Shown here piece after piece: positions 35,857 to 49,186 of a stretch of 64,000 bases of DNA. A program made the position numbers and the translations under genes. The number at the start of each line of letters is the position of its first letter. Position 1 is the first letter of the stretch. The stretch comes from Tetrahymena thermophila SB210. Taxonomy: Eukaryota > Ciliophora > Oligohymenophorea > Hymenostomatida > Tetrahymenidae. Location: the NCBI RefSeq assembly GCF_000189635.1, contig NW_002476368.1, forward strand, positions 434,001 to 498,000, read 5' to 3'. The notes beneath the pieces are model-generated. The model worked only from the letters and a program-made list of their open reading frames with translations. It was not told the DNA's origin and did no database searches.

Positions 35857-38392
35857 AATAAGTTAATCACAAAAAATCTATCAAATGAATTTTTATAGCA
35901 CTCTACCTAAAATTTAGTAATGTTTTTTAATAATTATATTTTCCTATAACAAAGCTACTTTTGAGACAGAATAAAATAAAAGCAATTTATTATTTCTTTT
36001 ATTATTTTGTTAAGAGTAACTATGAATAGCTTAAAAAACTGATATCATTTAATGATTTAGTGATTCTTCTACTTCATTTAGCTAATTGAATTTAGTTTTT
36101 TATTAATAAAATGAATCTAATTCAATAGACAATTAAGAATTTTTGAATTTACAAAAATGAAATAAATCTTTTGTGATGAAATATAAAGGGAACGATTATA
36201 ATTTAATATATTATCTTTATAGTAAAATTCATTTTTTGAAACACTATATCATCAGAATTTTGAGATGGTAAATATATAACATATAATTAGTGATAAGTTT
36301 TAGTATAAACTGGAGCTTTTTTAAGAAAGTAAATCTCTTTTAGTTTTCAAAATATATGGTTCTCTTGAAACAAATTACAGTTTATCTAACATTAAATTAG
36401 TAATACTACATGATAAGAATTTTAACCTCATCTCATCTCATTTTAATAAAAAAGTATTACATTTAATTTTAATTGTTTTCCTTAAATAAAAGCAAACTGT
36501 AAACTCTTTTGATGCTTCCAAAAATAATAAATTTTGCTTCTGACCATTTAAATTAATCTTGTATAGTAATATAAGATTAATGAAAAGTAAACGATACTAA
36601 GGGTAAAAAAGTACAAACAGGTGCTACTGAGTATCTTAAAAAATTAAAATAAAACATTTTAAAAATCGCAAACAATCAATATACCTCAGAAATGAAACAT
36701 ATACTCAATAAATTAAGAAAGATTTTTGAAAAAAAATAAAAAATGAAAAATTAGCATGATTAAAGGATATAAATTGAAGCAAAGTCAATCTATTTTTTAT
36801 AATTGTAAGATTTAGTAATATTACTACAAACTAAACTAAATATAAACTATGCTGCGAGGTAAGAACTAATTTATTATTACTAATAATTAATGAAATAATT
36901 GTTTTCAAATTTTTTTACCGTAAATTAATTCATATTATATTATTCCTAAATTTGAACTTTTTTTATTTTTTTGGAAATAATTATCATTTTTATTGATGAA
37001 GAAACTAAAAATTATATTTAATCTTTAAAATTCTTCAAAAATTATGTTATTTTATAGCATTCGTCAAATATGTTGTGATTAATCCTTTTCAAAGGTGAAG
37101 AATTTAAATATTAAACATTAATAATTTATTTTAGTGGTATTTGAAAACTGATGGTTAAGTTGTTTTATCAAAAATCATTTGATTGTATTTATACTTATTT
37201 TTAAATTTACAACTGTTTCAATGGTTTTAAAGTGGAAAATATCTAGAATCAGTCAGCGCTTTAAGCATAATAAAATTAGTTAGTGATCAGATTTATTATA
37301 AAAAATTGTAATTGAATTAAAAAGTTCAATCATAAAATTTATGGATTTATTCTGAATTACTAAATTAATTAAAGTATTCAAAACTTTCAGTAATAGTGAG
37401 TACACATATTTTTTATATATTCTACTCTCTAATAGTAAATAGGATGAAGAGTTTATTTATGGAGACCACATCATAACCTATCTATTAATACATGTAAAGA
37501 AATTAATATGATTAAAATTAATCTCCAAGTAACTTTTATTTGGTATCAATCACTACTTAGAGTAAGTATTTGCTAATAAGTTTGAGTTGGCTTAAATTTA
37601 CTTAAATAAATATTAAATAAATTAAAAATTTAGGTGATGATAATTAAATGTTAGGTTATAGTACCTTTTTTTTTAATAATAATAATATTACAGTATCTGC
37701 TTTTTACTGTCAATTCTTAGTGTACTCATTAGCAAACCTATAATTTAATTTTTAAGACAGAGAGTATAAATATTTTGATACAAAAGTAATAATTTTAATA
37801 ACAAAGCTAATTATAATACTATTATTTTATCCCTTAATAATATTACATAATACTCTATTCAATATTTTACACACAAAATTTATAATTAATCAAACATTTT
37901 TTCAATTAGTTAACTTTAAGTTAAACCAGATATCATTTATTTCTTTATTTGCATTAAAGACTAATTTAAATTAGATCAAAATTTGCTAAATTATTAATTT
38001 TAACAAATTATTTTCTAATGACTAACTCAGTTATCTTTGTTCTATAGAAGCAATTTTGTCAGTAGTTATTACAAATTAATTAGGCCATTTAGATTTAGCA
38101 ATTTATTATGGAATGTAAGTTCATTCGTAAATAAAATGAAAATGCTAATTATTTTATATTATATTTATTCTTGTGAATTAATATTATAAAATAAAAATAA
38201 TTTAAAATTAGGTAGGAATAAACATACTATTTATATCTATCTATATATTTGTTTGATTGCTGATTGCTTTCTGATTGAAAATATCCTTCAAAGATATAAA
38301 ATAAAACTATAAATATATTTTTTTTGTTTTTATTTAGCAACTATCATTTTAAAAAGAAAAGCATAGAAAAATAATTTAAGAGATTAAAAAAA

Positions 38393-38848
38393 ATGGCTGA
38401 CGAAAGAACTTTCATCATGATCAAGCCTGATGGCGTTTAAAGAGGTTTAGTTGGTAACATCATTTCTAGATTTGAAAGCAGAGGTTACTAATTAATTGCA
38501 ATGAAATTCCAACTTGCTACCAAGCAAATCTTAGAAAAGCATTATGAAGAACACATTAGCAAACCTTTCTTCCCCTCTCTTCTTAAATTTATGCTTTCAG
38601 GTCCTGTAGTCCCTATGGTCTGGTAGGGTAAGGATGTTGTAAAATAGGGAAGAGCCATGCTTGGTCAAACTAACCCTTTAACCTCTGCTCCTGGAACAAT
38701 TAGAGGTGATTTTGGCATCGTTATGCAAAAGAATTTAGTTCATGGATCAGATTCAGTTGAAAGTGCTAAGAGAGAAATTGCTATCTGGTTCTAAGATTCT
38801 GAATTGACTCACTGGAAACCTGCTCAAAATGCTTGGATTTATGAATGA
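38393..38848 (+). CDS. Nucleoside diphosphate kinase
   Basis: A single exon of 152 codons (151 aa), ATG at 38393 to TGA at 38846-38848. It starts [20 protein letters not shown], the standard NDPK opening with the phosphate-binding Lys at residue 11. The active-site block [12 protein letters not shown] carries the phosphorylated His at residue 117, and [16 protein letters not shown] supplies the nucleotide-binding Arg. Length is exactly that of group I NDPK (about 150-152 aa). The enzyme transfers the gamma phosphate from ATP to NDPs, balancing GTP/CTP/UTP pools in the cytosol or cilia. Codons are more GC-rich and biased (GCT, AAG, GGT) than in neighbouring genes, as in highly expressed ciliate genes. 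TAA at codon 16 and TAG in VWQGKD are read as Gln. It stands alone, with several kb of spacer on each side. Confidence 0.98.
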
Positions 38849-41800
38849 TGCTAGTAGAAAAATATACAAGAAATTGATAAAAATTTAAATAAATTTTGAT
38901 TTTTATAAGACAGCTATTTTTAAACATAATATTTGTCAAAGATATGCATACATAAATACTAAATAATTAAATACATACATATATACTATTTTTTCTTGTT
39001 TTTCAATTACTTTTAAAGCTTAAAGCATATACTAAAATATTCATTGATTTTTTAATTAATTTATTTATTTATTTAAAAACAAAGAAATATTTGAGAAAAT
39101 TCTTTTACATTTTCTCTTATTCAAAATACTTTGTGTAAATTTTAAAAAATATTCAAACTACTTTGATTTTCAAATGAAAAAAATCTAATTTGATTAATAT
39201 ATAAATTTTTCTATTTGTTTTTGGAAATCCTATTGTCTATGAATGATATTTATTTATATTAATATAGTCACTTTTGCTTACCTCAGAGTAAATCGAAGCA
39301 ATCAATTTATTTCTATATTCGGTTTTTTAAATATTATAGTCAGATAGAAAAATTATATAAAATGAAAATTTTTTTAATCTTACATTTCTAAATAATTAAT
39401 TTAAATGTTAATACTGTTTTTTTTTTTAATTTGGTGGCCAACATCATTATTAATAATTAAATTACGATAATTATTAATAGAATACCTCATCTCAACAGTA
39501 TATCGAAATCAAATTCTAACTTCAATTTATTAAAAAACACTAAAGATATTGTCAGTAAAATTTGATTTCAGGTATAATTAGTAAAATAGAAAAATTAATT
39601 GAATAGAATGGTTTAATTCATTTTGTAATCTAATTTTTAAAAATTCTTTATTGAGTTTTTACTTATAAATCTCAAAATAAATGAAAGGCTTTGAATAATT
39701 TATCAAGATTAACCATTTTAATATTTTAAAATGCACAAGAAGGAGACACTACTTTCTATTTTTATCTAATGCCAGTTTAATTAATACAAGAAAAAATGAG
39801 AAAGAAAAATTTTAAATGTTTTTATTAAGAAGTAGAAAAGCTTGATTTCCATAAAATTGATATTTAATAATCAATAAATATCCTGAAAACAAAAATGCAT
39901 TCTTACATACATATATATAGATAATATAAATTAATCGCAATGATTTTAGATTTATTTTAATAAATGATTTGTAAAAAGATTAATTGAATAATTAATAGAA
40001 GGAGAAATAATCTTTGTGGAAAGTAAATAAATAAATAACAGTTTTACATACTTTCTCTAGAGTAAAATAGAATATAATCAGATTAATTTAATAATTTTTG
40101 TGGTTATTACAATTTTCAAAAAGATTATATGTCCAATTACAAAAATAAAAGAAATAGAAGAAGGTATTCTAATTAATTTTTTTTACCATAGAAAATTCAT
40201 AATAAATCTGTAAGTAATATCTTGTTTTTTGTATAACTTTCTATACGAGGATGTCTATCTCAAAAAATAACAAAATAGATTTTTATTTAATATGCTAGTC
40301 AATTCATAATTATTCTAATTTAATCATAATAAAAGCATGAACAAAATCCATTTTATTAGTTTGTCTATTATAAAATAATTTTGTTTTTCTTTCAGTTTTC
40401 TTTCTTATCTCTTGAAGACTTAACTTTTGTAAAATTAAATGAAATAATTGAAAACTTTGTTATTAAAGAAACAATAGTAAAGTCTATTTAATTAATTAAA
40501 ATTTGTAGATATCTTCTTTTGTATAAAAGTAAAGATAAATTGTTTTTGTAAAAGTTAAGACACTCATTCATTCCTTCTCTTTTTCTCTCTCTTAAGTAAA
40601 TATTAAAGATACTTTTTTTATCAAATAATAAAGAAGACAAATGCATAGGATAAAAATTCAAATAGCATATTTTAAGATAAACATTTTTTACTTGGTAAGA
40701 AGGTATTTATTTATTTTCGTTCACTTTCTTTACTTAGATAAAATAAATTTGAATAGAATCTGAATATTTGAAACTAAAATGACAGGCTAGGTTTATTTTA
40801 GCTTAAATTACTATTTAAAATCAGTTTTAAAAAAAGAATAAAGTAAAGTTAAAATTAGGTTGAGAATCTGTAACTTGTTATAAAATATATATTAAATACC
40901 TAAATCATCAAAACCTCCATCAATTAAATAAAAAGAATATATAGTAAGCTTGATTGACTTTATCAAAATAGAGACAGCCTATTTGTCCCTTTTTTGGTTG
41001 TAAATTTTGTAATAGTAATTATAGATGTTAATTAATTTCACTATTAACACATGAAGTTGTACTTAATCTAGTAAAAATTCAGTCTCAAACCTTTTAGATT
41101 ATTTCTAAGAATATTTTCAAGGGTAGGAAAATTAAATCCACTGAATTCTGCTCATAATAAGATCAAATACAAAACTTTAATTTCAGGTTTGATTATACTT
41201 TTTTACAAAACCCTTTTAGTAATAATATAGAAATAATAGGCTAAAATTTAAGTTGATAATAGCCAGAAAAATTAAAAATCCATGATATTTAGTTGTAAAT
41301 AAAAGCAAAATCAAGTTAAGAACAAATAAAACTACGCATTAACATCAATTAAATATAATTCTATATAGTTATTTCGAAAATTTGTTTTTACATCGATGTA
41401 AAACGATAGTAATATGAAATAATATTAAACTTGCTTATTTGAATATAAAAAAACTCTGATTGTTCTACTATCAAGTAATATCCTTCATTTACATTTTCAC
41501 AAGTAAGATAAAATAAAAGCGAAAAAGACTGATATTTTTTTTGAAGATAAATCAATTATTAGTTGTATTTGAGTGGTCTAAATTAATTTAACCAATAATA
41601 ATTTATCTTACTGATTAGAAAAATTAGTCATATGGCTCTATATAAAAGTAACTGAAATATATTTATTACTAAAACAGACTCTCAAAATTTAATGAAACAG
41701 GTAACATTTTGTTATTTTTTTCAAATATTATGATGCTGTATAAAACTCTTGTAATATTTTTTCTCTCAAAAATATTTATATTTGAGTAAAAATCATTTTC

Positions 41801-43560
41801 TAACTGTGCTTTTTAGAAATATTTCTGTTATTTAATGTTTTATGTAAAAATGAAATAGTAATTAAATTCTGATTAGATTTCGAAAACTAATAAAAAAATA
41901 GAAAAGAAAAAACCTAACTTTAAGAATTTGTATTATATAATAATTCAAAGAACAATGATAATTAATATGTAAGCTTAGGTAATAAAAAAGTGACAAATTC
42001 ATTAGATAAATGACTTACAAATTATTTTTTTTCAAATTTATATTATCAATAAACAAATTAATTAATTAACTAACAAGATAACCAATTTTTTCCCTCTAAA
42101 CATTTACATTTACATCAAAATATTTAATATAAAGAAAGCTTTTCTAAATCAAAATTTCTATTTCTCTAGCTTTTAATTTTTGTATTTGAATTTTAATAAT
42201 GGCAATACTCAAAATACACACAAAACTATTTAATTTTTAACAAAATATTAATTTAAAAATAAATTTACCTTGAAATAATAGCAAATAATTTTTATTTTAG
42301 TTTACAATATTTAATTTAGCATTGAGTATAGAATTAATATTTTTAATTTTGGATTTATTTTGATCCTTTTGTTAAAAGTAATTAATGTTATGCAAATAAA
42401 ATTGATTTGATTTTGCCCTTTTGATTTGATTTAATGAAAAAATTTATTATTATTTCTATGATTTGAGAAAACTTCAAATTCTGTAAGCAAAAAAGATAAT
42501 TCAAAAATTTTTTAATTTATTTTTGTGATTTTGAAAATAATTACACTGTTTATTTGTTTTTGTATGAAAAACTCTAGTTATCTATTCTTATCAATTTAAT
42601 AAAAATTATGAAGTAAATTTTTTGTGTTTTTTTTTGCTTTTTTAAATTACTAAAAAATAGAAAATTCATAAAATTACTCTAAATTGAGCACAACCAGTTT
42701 TAGCATCTTATTTTTTTAAATAAATGCTATAAACTGAAGATTTTTAAATTAAAAAAATTCGCATTTTTATTGAAATATCATCAAAGCTTATAATTTAAAT
42801 AGCCATATTCCATAATTAGAAAATATGGGTTGAGTTCGTTAATAATCAAAAATTATGTAACCAATGCATCTGTGATTGTAAGAATTTTTGATTTACCATT
42901 TATTTACAAATACTTTACAATCAAAATAATAAAAAAGAAGAAAATACAATTTGATAATTAGCTTTATTCATAGTCTTTTTTTGGTGTAAGAAACGACTTT
43001 GATTGCATATTAGACAGCACTATGAAAAATTATATTTACAATATCCATTTTATCTAATTTTAAAATAGTTATTTATTTCGAAATTAATTTGTAATCACTT
43101 CGTAAACCATTTTTGGTTGTTTTTATTATAGATAAACTTGCAAGATAAAAGAATTTGATTTATTTTCAAATGTAGATTTGAAAAAACAAATTAAATCAAA
43201 AAACTCAAAAATAGTAATTGATTATTTTAATAAATAAAAGCAAGCAGAAGGTAAATAAGCTCATAAATAATTTAATGGAATAATAGAAAATTTTTAAAAG
43301 ATATTTTGAAGAAATAGTAAATATTTAATTAAATTGAAAATATTTTAAGAAATTATACAAAAGTTCTTATTTTGTTATTAAAAATGAGTATAAAAATGAA
43401 TACTGAATTGATAAATTAACTAAAATATAAATTAAAAATTTGTTACATATAAAAGAAATAAGGAGTTAAATGTTATGCAGTAAATAATATCTCGCGGATG
43501 GATTACTTACATATATTTTTTGTAATCAAAAGTATCAATTAATTAAAATTATCTCAATTT
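38849..43560. other. 4.7-kb AT-rich spacer, nothing convincing
   Basis: No coding frame with codon character and no RNA gene were recognised on either strand. There is a pyrimidine-rich patch (about 40565-40595) and generic homopolymer-rich AT DNA. The NDPK 3' UTR should lie within the first few hundred bases. Confidence 0.5.
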
Positions 43561-43563
43561 AAT

Positions 43564-44686
43564 ATGGAAGAGGAAAAGGAGAGTGAGGAGATTGAAGAAG
43601 TTATTTGTTAATTTTTTTGTTAATTTAGAAGATTTAATTCATATAAATATTGACAAATAAATACGTTTATATAATTTAGTACAAAATTTTTTTGGTTTTA
43701 TATTTGGTTTTGTTAATAAATTAATTATTGTTTTAATAGTATAAATTTAATTGATAAATACGATGTTTTCAGGCAACTCAATCATCAAATAAAATCCCTA
43801 AAAATTCTACCTCTTTTTCATTTTTGATTTGTTTATATGAAAATCAAGTAAAATTATTTCAAAACACAAAAATGTATTTTGTTCATAGCTCCCATTTTAA
43901 TTATATGACTTACAATCAAGTTTAGTTGATGTAATATTAAAGCATAAATATATTTTGAATAGAGGGATTAATTAGTAGGGAATCTGTTATGTTCTTGTGA
44001 TTTATTTTGTTTACAATACTATTTGATGATATTTGTTTGTTTGCTAAAATATCAGTGAAAATTTTTAATTTGAATTGGATGATAAATAATTTGGTTATTA
44101 GGATTTTGTTAACGAAGGTTTAATTAATATTTTGCGAATTATGAATTTTTTGATAAATATTATTTAGACTAGAAAGGAGATGCTTCTATAAATAAGTACA
44201 TTTATTTAAACTTAAAATTGATAAATAAAGTTAAGTATCTATCGAAGAGCAAGAAAAGCTAAAGCAGTAGAACTTATTGAGAAAGAAGATACTACATACT
44301 TTTTTGAGCTTCTTTTTTGTGTTGAGATAGCAAGTCAGTAATTTATAGCTGAGACTTTTGTTGGTGTAGTGTATAATAAATTTACATTGGTTAGTATAAT
44401 GAAATTATTTATTTTGAAAATAGATTATTGTTGGTAGCTAAAATATCTATTATTAATTGTTATTTTTATTTAGAAAGATATGCGAAAGCAAATTAAGCAA
44501 GTGAAGAATGAGTTCTAGCAAAAATAAATATTGCGAAAAAGATAAGTATAAGGAAAGATTGAGAAGATAGTTGTTAGTAAACGAGCATTCACTCAATTCA
44601 GAGATAATTAGAAAGTAAGTAAATAACTCAAAAGATCAATAAATCAACCAGTCAGCAAATAAATTTCATTTTTTTATTCAAACTGA
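43564..44686 (+). CDS. Probable multi-exon protein, unidentified (exon model unresolved)
   Basis: Three pieces look coding in the ciliate code. ATG at 43564 begins MEEEKESEEIEE. About 44230-44395 encodes RRARKAKAVELIEKEDTTYF then FELLFCVEIASQQFIAETFV. From 44474, after a TTTATTTAG acceptor, the frame KDMRKQIKQVKNEFQQKQIL continues basic and Lys/Arg-rich to TGA at 44684-44686. The intervening AT-rich stretches carry plausible GT..AG ends, but I could not fix phases for all joins, and the first piece may not belong. A consensus GTAAGT at about 44617 inside the last exon could be another donor. If the stop at 44686 is right, the gene overlaps the 3' end of the opposite-strand gene by nine bases. 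No domain recognised; highly basic C-terminus. Confidence 0.42.
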
Positions 44687-45157
44687 TTGAATTGAGCTAG
44701 TGGACGATGATAAAGAGTCGCTTAAAGTTGAAATAGTTGAGACAGAACCTAGAGTAGGAGTTTGTAAATTTGAATCTGATTTGAAATATTCACTAAGCAA
44801 GAAATATTTAATTTGATTATTTCTACTGCAAATACTGCAGCATTCGTAGCTCTTTGCATTCTTTTGAAGTTATTCCATTTTTATCTTGGAGTTATTGATG
44901 CGCTTTTAGAAATTACCCATAACACGCAAGATTTCCTTGTAGTAAGGAGTTTGATAGTTTTTTTTGGCATAATTATAGGATTCGATGGCCATAGCGTTGT
45001 CTTTTTAATATGAAGGATTGGTGTCTTCCATGATTAAATGCAATTTTTCACAGGCATCATATATTTCTTCACGTGCCTTTGATATTTCGTTGCTCAAGTC
45101 AATATATTAGTTATAGAGGTAATGGGCTTAGTTAGCCTATGCATTTGCAATTGACAT
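44678..45157 (-). CDS. Unknown 159-aa protein with helical N-terminal half and Ser-rich tail
   Basis: A single exon of 160 codons from ATG at 45157 to TGA at 44678-44680. It begins MSIANAQANQAHYLYNQYID and continues with long, charged, probably helical stretches (SNEISKAREEIYDACEKLHL; ILRVMGNFQKRINNSKIKME) that may form a coiled coil or helical bundle. A C-C-x-x-C motif (YECCSICSRNN) follows, and the end is Ser/Thr-rich (STISTLSDSLSSSTSSIQS). No signal peptide or membrane helix. I do not recognise a family. Codon use is clearly coding compared with the flanks. It converges on, and may slightly overlap, the plus-strand gene to its left. Confidence 0.82.
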
Positions 45158-48100
45158 TTTTTAATGTTTTTTTGATATTTCGATAAATTTTAATTTATTT
45201 CTTTGTTTTTTAAAGGTGTTTGGCCTTATGAGCCCTTTTGAATTTTTCGCTTTTTAGAGTTTAAATTTTATGGTTGTAGTCTAAAGAGAAAAGAAGTTCT
45301 CTTGAGTAATGAAATTTATTCTTTTTGATTTTTTTTTTTTAATTAATTGTTATAAGAATATTAATTGCTTGGATTTTGATTTTAGATGAGATGTTTACAT
45401 ACAAAAAAACAAAGCAATTTATTAGTCATATGTAAAGGCATAACTGGTGAGTCTTTTAATTAGTTTTTAGCTTATTTTTATTAATTTCTTAATAGGTTAA
45501 ATCTTGGATGATTTGTTAAAACTAAACAGATTTTATCGTCAATTTTCTTTTACCCTTTTACCCATCTTCGATCAGCCCTATAAATTAATTAACAATTAAC
45601 TTCTAAGCAAAATTTTTTGTAAGCAATTTTAATTAAAAGTGACTACCCCCACGAATTAGTCTTTTAGCTTAAAGAGACACTAATTAATTCTCCCTCCCCG
45701 TTGATTTTTTTTTTTTTTTGAAACTAAAATAATCGAACAGATAATGAAAAGAGCATATATTTATTATTATAATTGCAGGCAAGCAAAGCGAAATTTTTTA
45801 ACATAGACATTCTTTCATAAATACATGCATCTATATATTCATTTAATTAATTTATCTATCAGCTAAACAAACATCAAAAAGAAGTACTAAACAAATAAGA
45901 AAAATTGATTTAAAATCCTTAAACAAGCAATTAACATTGTAAATAAAAGTATTTTGACAAAAAAAAAATAATTTTGTTTATCTCTGAGTTATTTTATTTT
46001 TGTTTATATGGGATTTACACAAATGATTTTCAATTTAGTTTTAAATCTCAAATTAGCCACAGCAAAATCTTATTGATTATTAGATATTGATATTATTGGG
46101 GGCCTAACCAAAGTATCTATCTAGTTTCTTTATTAATAGAAATTGTGGTATTTACAATAGATCAACATTCTAAAATACTAGTTTCGAATAGTGTTAACTG
46201 AAAAATTTAAAGATTATATTGTCATTTTTAAGTTTTAAAAATAATGTTTCTATTCGAAAAAATAAAAAAACTTTGATAAAAATTTAAGTATACATAAAAA
46301 ATCAACATCAAAAACTTTAGTTTAAAAAATTGTTTGTTTGTAAACAAAATCAGATAGTGCTTTTATTTTTACTTGTTAAAATATTAAAGTAAACAAATAA
46401 ATAAATTATAATACAAATGATAATAAATTACGTTAATTATTTCTAGTAGTCCACTAATTATATTATTAATAAGTATTAAACAAATGCTTTCTAGACGAAC
46501 AAATACTAGTCATTTCAAAATAATAAAAAATATAAATCTCAAACAATTGACTACAGAATTTCTTTGAATCTTTTATCATCAAAAAGACACTACACAATAC
46601 AATTTAACATTATCTTTTAATTTAGAGAAACAATAAAATTTAAAGTAATAAGTTGTTACTACTATAAATTTTATTACTAGAACTATTTATAGTCAAAAAT
46701 TTAATAATTCTATATCAATGCTTCTTCTAAAAAAAATATATCAACATGAGATAACATTACATCAAATAATTAAAAAAGAATTAGATTTCTAAAAAGTTTT
46801 CTAGCTCCCAATTTCAATTATAGAGCTAAGATAGAGTATTGTATGTATTTTAAATTTACATTTATTTAATTTTTAATGTATTAATTAAAATAAAAAAATA
46901 TTAATAGAGGCAGCCAACAGTCTAGTAGTTTGTTTAATTTTTTATTTGATTCTCAAATATTTATTTATCTTGCCTTTATTTTTTATATTTAATTCACGAT
47001 TAATATTTGTTTTAGGAAAGTATTGATAAATTTCCTTTTTTTTCTTATATTTAACAATCACTCTAATCAACATCTCAAATTTTTTCATCTAATTTCACAC
47101 AGAATTCCCTTCTTAAAAAAATTTATTTCTTTTCAATACTTTTAATGTTATTTTTATATCATATTTTAAAGGACAAATGATGTCTCACTTTATTTAATCA
47201 CAAATCTTAGCAAAAATTTACATAAATAAATAAGCAACAAATACATATATTGATTTTTAAATCTATATTTTAATATTATTTAATCTATGAAAGTAGAAGT
47301 GATAATTTTATTTTTAAAAATTGGAAAAATGATTAATTTACTAAATCACAATTAGTTTTTTTAATTAATTATTGTATTTTGTTAATTGAGGTATTTCTTC
47401 CGCTATAAAATTAAAGAAAATCTTTGGTTTTATACAAAATAAAAACCATTCAATATAAATTTTTAAAAATACTAATTATTTTTTAATCAGTGATACCTTT
47501 TCATTTTGGAATTATTTTTGCATTTAAATTCAAAAATTACTATTTAACCATTCAAAAATAATTGAATTTACTTTAAAATATGCCAAAAGCTGTTTTCTTT
47601 TATGAACATGAGTTTTATTTATAAAAATAAATTAAACAATTTAGTATTAATTAAAGAAAAATATATTTTATTTTAGAGAAAAATCTTAAAAATATTTTAT
47701 GATGTTCTCAGCTCCGAAAAATATCTTAGAATGTAACAAATTCTTTATCAAAAACAAAAAAATAATTTGAATGTTAAGGGCTAAATGGATTTCTAATAAA
47801 TATTTGATGTAAAAATATATGATACTTTTTACCATAGAAAATTAAACAATTTTTATAAAATAAAGAACTATATAAACTAACAAATAAATATTTTTGTATT
47901 TAAAAAAAGAACAAAATTTACAGAAGCAAAATTGGTTTTCAAACATTAAATTTTCGCTTACAAGTTTTTGAAAAACTCTCAAAAATTGCATGTAATAACT
48001 AACTTTATTAAAAAAGAATTTTTTCTCTCACAAAGCAATTTTTTTATTAAATTTTTTTTTAAGTCTTTCCTTTGATCTCTACTCAAAGTTATTGAAGCTC

Positions 48101-49186
48101 AATATAACTTAAAAATTATCATGTACGACTTGCAAAAAGTTCTCAAATCTTTCAACTGACTCATCATTCAACTAATTTAATGACAAATTCAGCATAGACA
48201 AAGTGTTGTTCCTCGTAATTGCCCATTCTATTATTGAGTTAAAGAAAAAAATAAATTTTTTAAAAAACATATCGAATTAAAAGATAAAAAATATATAGAT
48301 ATATGTATGTATAAATGAATGTATTGTGAGATAAACCTCAAATTTAATTGAATTAATTTATTTTCATGAATTTTTATTTAAATCAAAAATTGCCCTAAAA
48401 TTTTTTTTCTTCAGTCAGTTAGTCATATAGTTAGCTAAACAACTAACTAGCTGATTATCTATTTATCAATCTTTATAGCTTTTAATTTACTTTTTTTTTA
48501 AAAAAACCTACAATCACATACTAAAAGATTAATTTGTAAGCCAAAGATAAACAATCAAAGTAGCGAATAGAATAAAACAGTAAATTTATTAATTGAGTTT
48601 GCCCTTAAATTGCAAATTAATTAAAAGTTACTCCATTAACTAAAAATTATTTATTTTCATCATAAATATTCTTTTACAAATAAAATCGAATTTAGATTAT
48701 GTAAATTATACTTATAAGCTTTTTCCTTCCTTTTTAAAGAAAATAGAATAATTTTTTGTGTTGTTAGTTACCTACAACACAGATTGATTATTTAAATCAT
48801 TTTTTTAATAATTAATCAACTAACAGATTAAAATATTATTTTTCATTTTCTAATTTCACAATATAAAAACCATTAATAGTATTAAAATTTGATGATAATT
48901 TTAGTTATATATTTACTCATAATATTTCTTTATTTATTATTTAAAATAGTCTTAGTCTTTTTGATAAAAATATTTTAATAATATATTTTTAAATATTCAA
49001 TTAGCTCATAACTGAATATAAAGAAAGGGGTTGATGGATATATTTAAAAAATCATTGCAATTCAATTTGAAATTTTATCATATTTTATCTTACACTGGTA
49101 TGATGATGAAATGAGTTATTATAGATATTTTTGTTTATTTTAGATAGAAAATAATTTAATCAAAGTTGATCCTGAAGTGAAATTAT
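45158..49186. other. 4-kb AT-rich spacer with one C-rich, structured patch
   Basis: No gene recognised. The one stretch that stands out is 45641-45719 (listed separately). The rest is AT-rich with many homopolymers and no coding signature on either strand. Confidence 0.5.
45641..45719 (+). ncRNA. Candidate small RNA: C-rich, hairpin, ends in a 15-T run
   Basis: In a surrounding of about 80% AT, this 79-bp stretch has two C-rich boxes (CTACCCCCACG and CTCCCTCCCCG). Between them lies a hairpin (AATTAGT at 45654-45660 with ACTAATT at 45679-45685, extended by CTTT/AAAG). It ends in a run of 15 T at 45705-45719, which would terminate RNA polymerase III on the plus strand. No A/B boxes or snoRNA boxes are evident. 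Alternatively it is promoter or 5'-leader DNA of the minus-strand gene starting at 45157. Confidence 0.25.

Larger units (their letters stand above)
27710..38392. other. 10.7-kb gene-free AT-rich region
   Basis: I read both strands with the ciliate code and found no stretch with coding codon character, no tRNA-like cloverleaf and no transposase-like frame. It contains poly-A/T-rich DNA, a short AACC/AATC tetranucleotide run (about 29239-29268) and a few small hairpins, such as 35827-35856. The transporter promoter should lie at its left end and the NDPK promoter at its right end. It is long for ciliate macronuclear intergenic DNA. Confidence 0.55.

Noticed and set aside
44813-45013. 66-aa plus-strand frame
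   Set aside because: Antisense shadow of the 159-aa minus-strand gene at 44678-45157.
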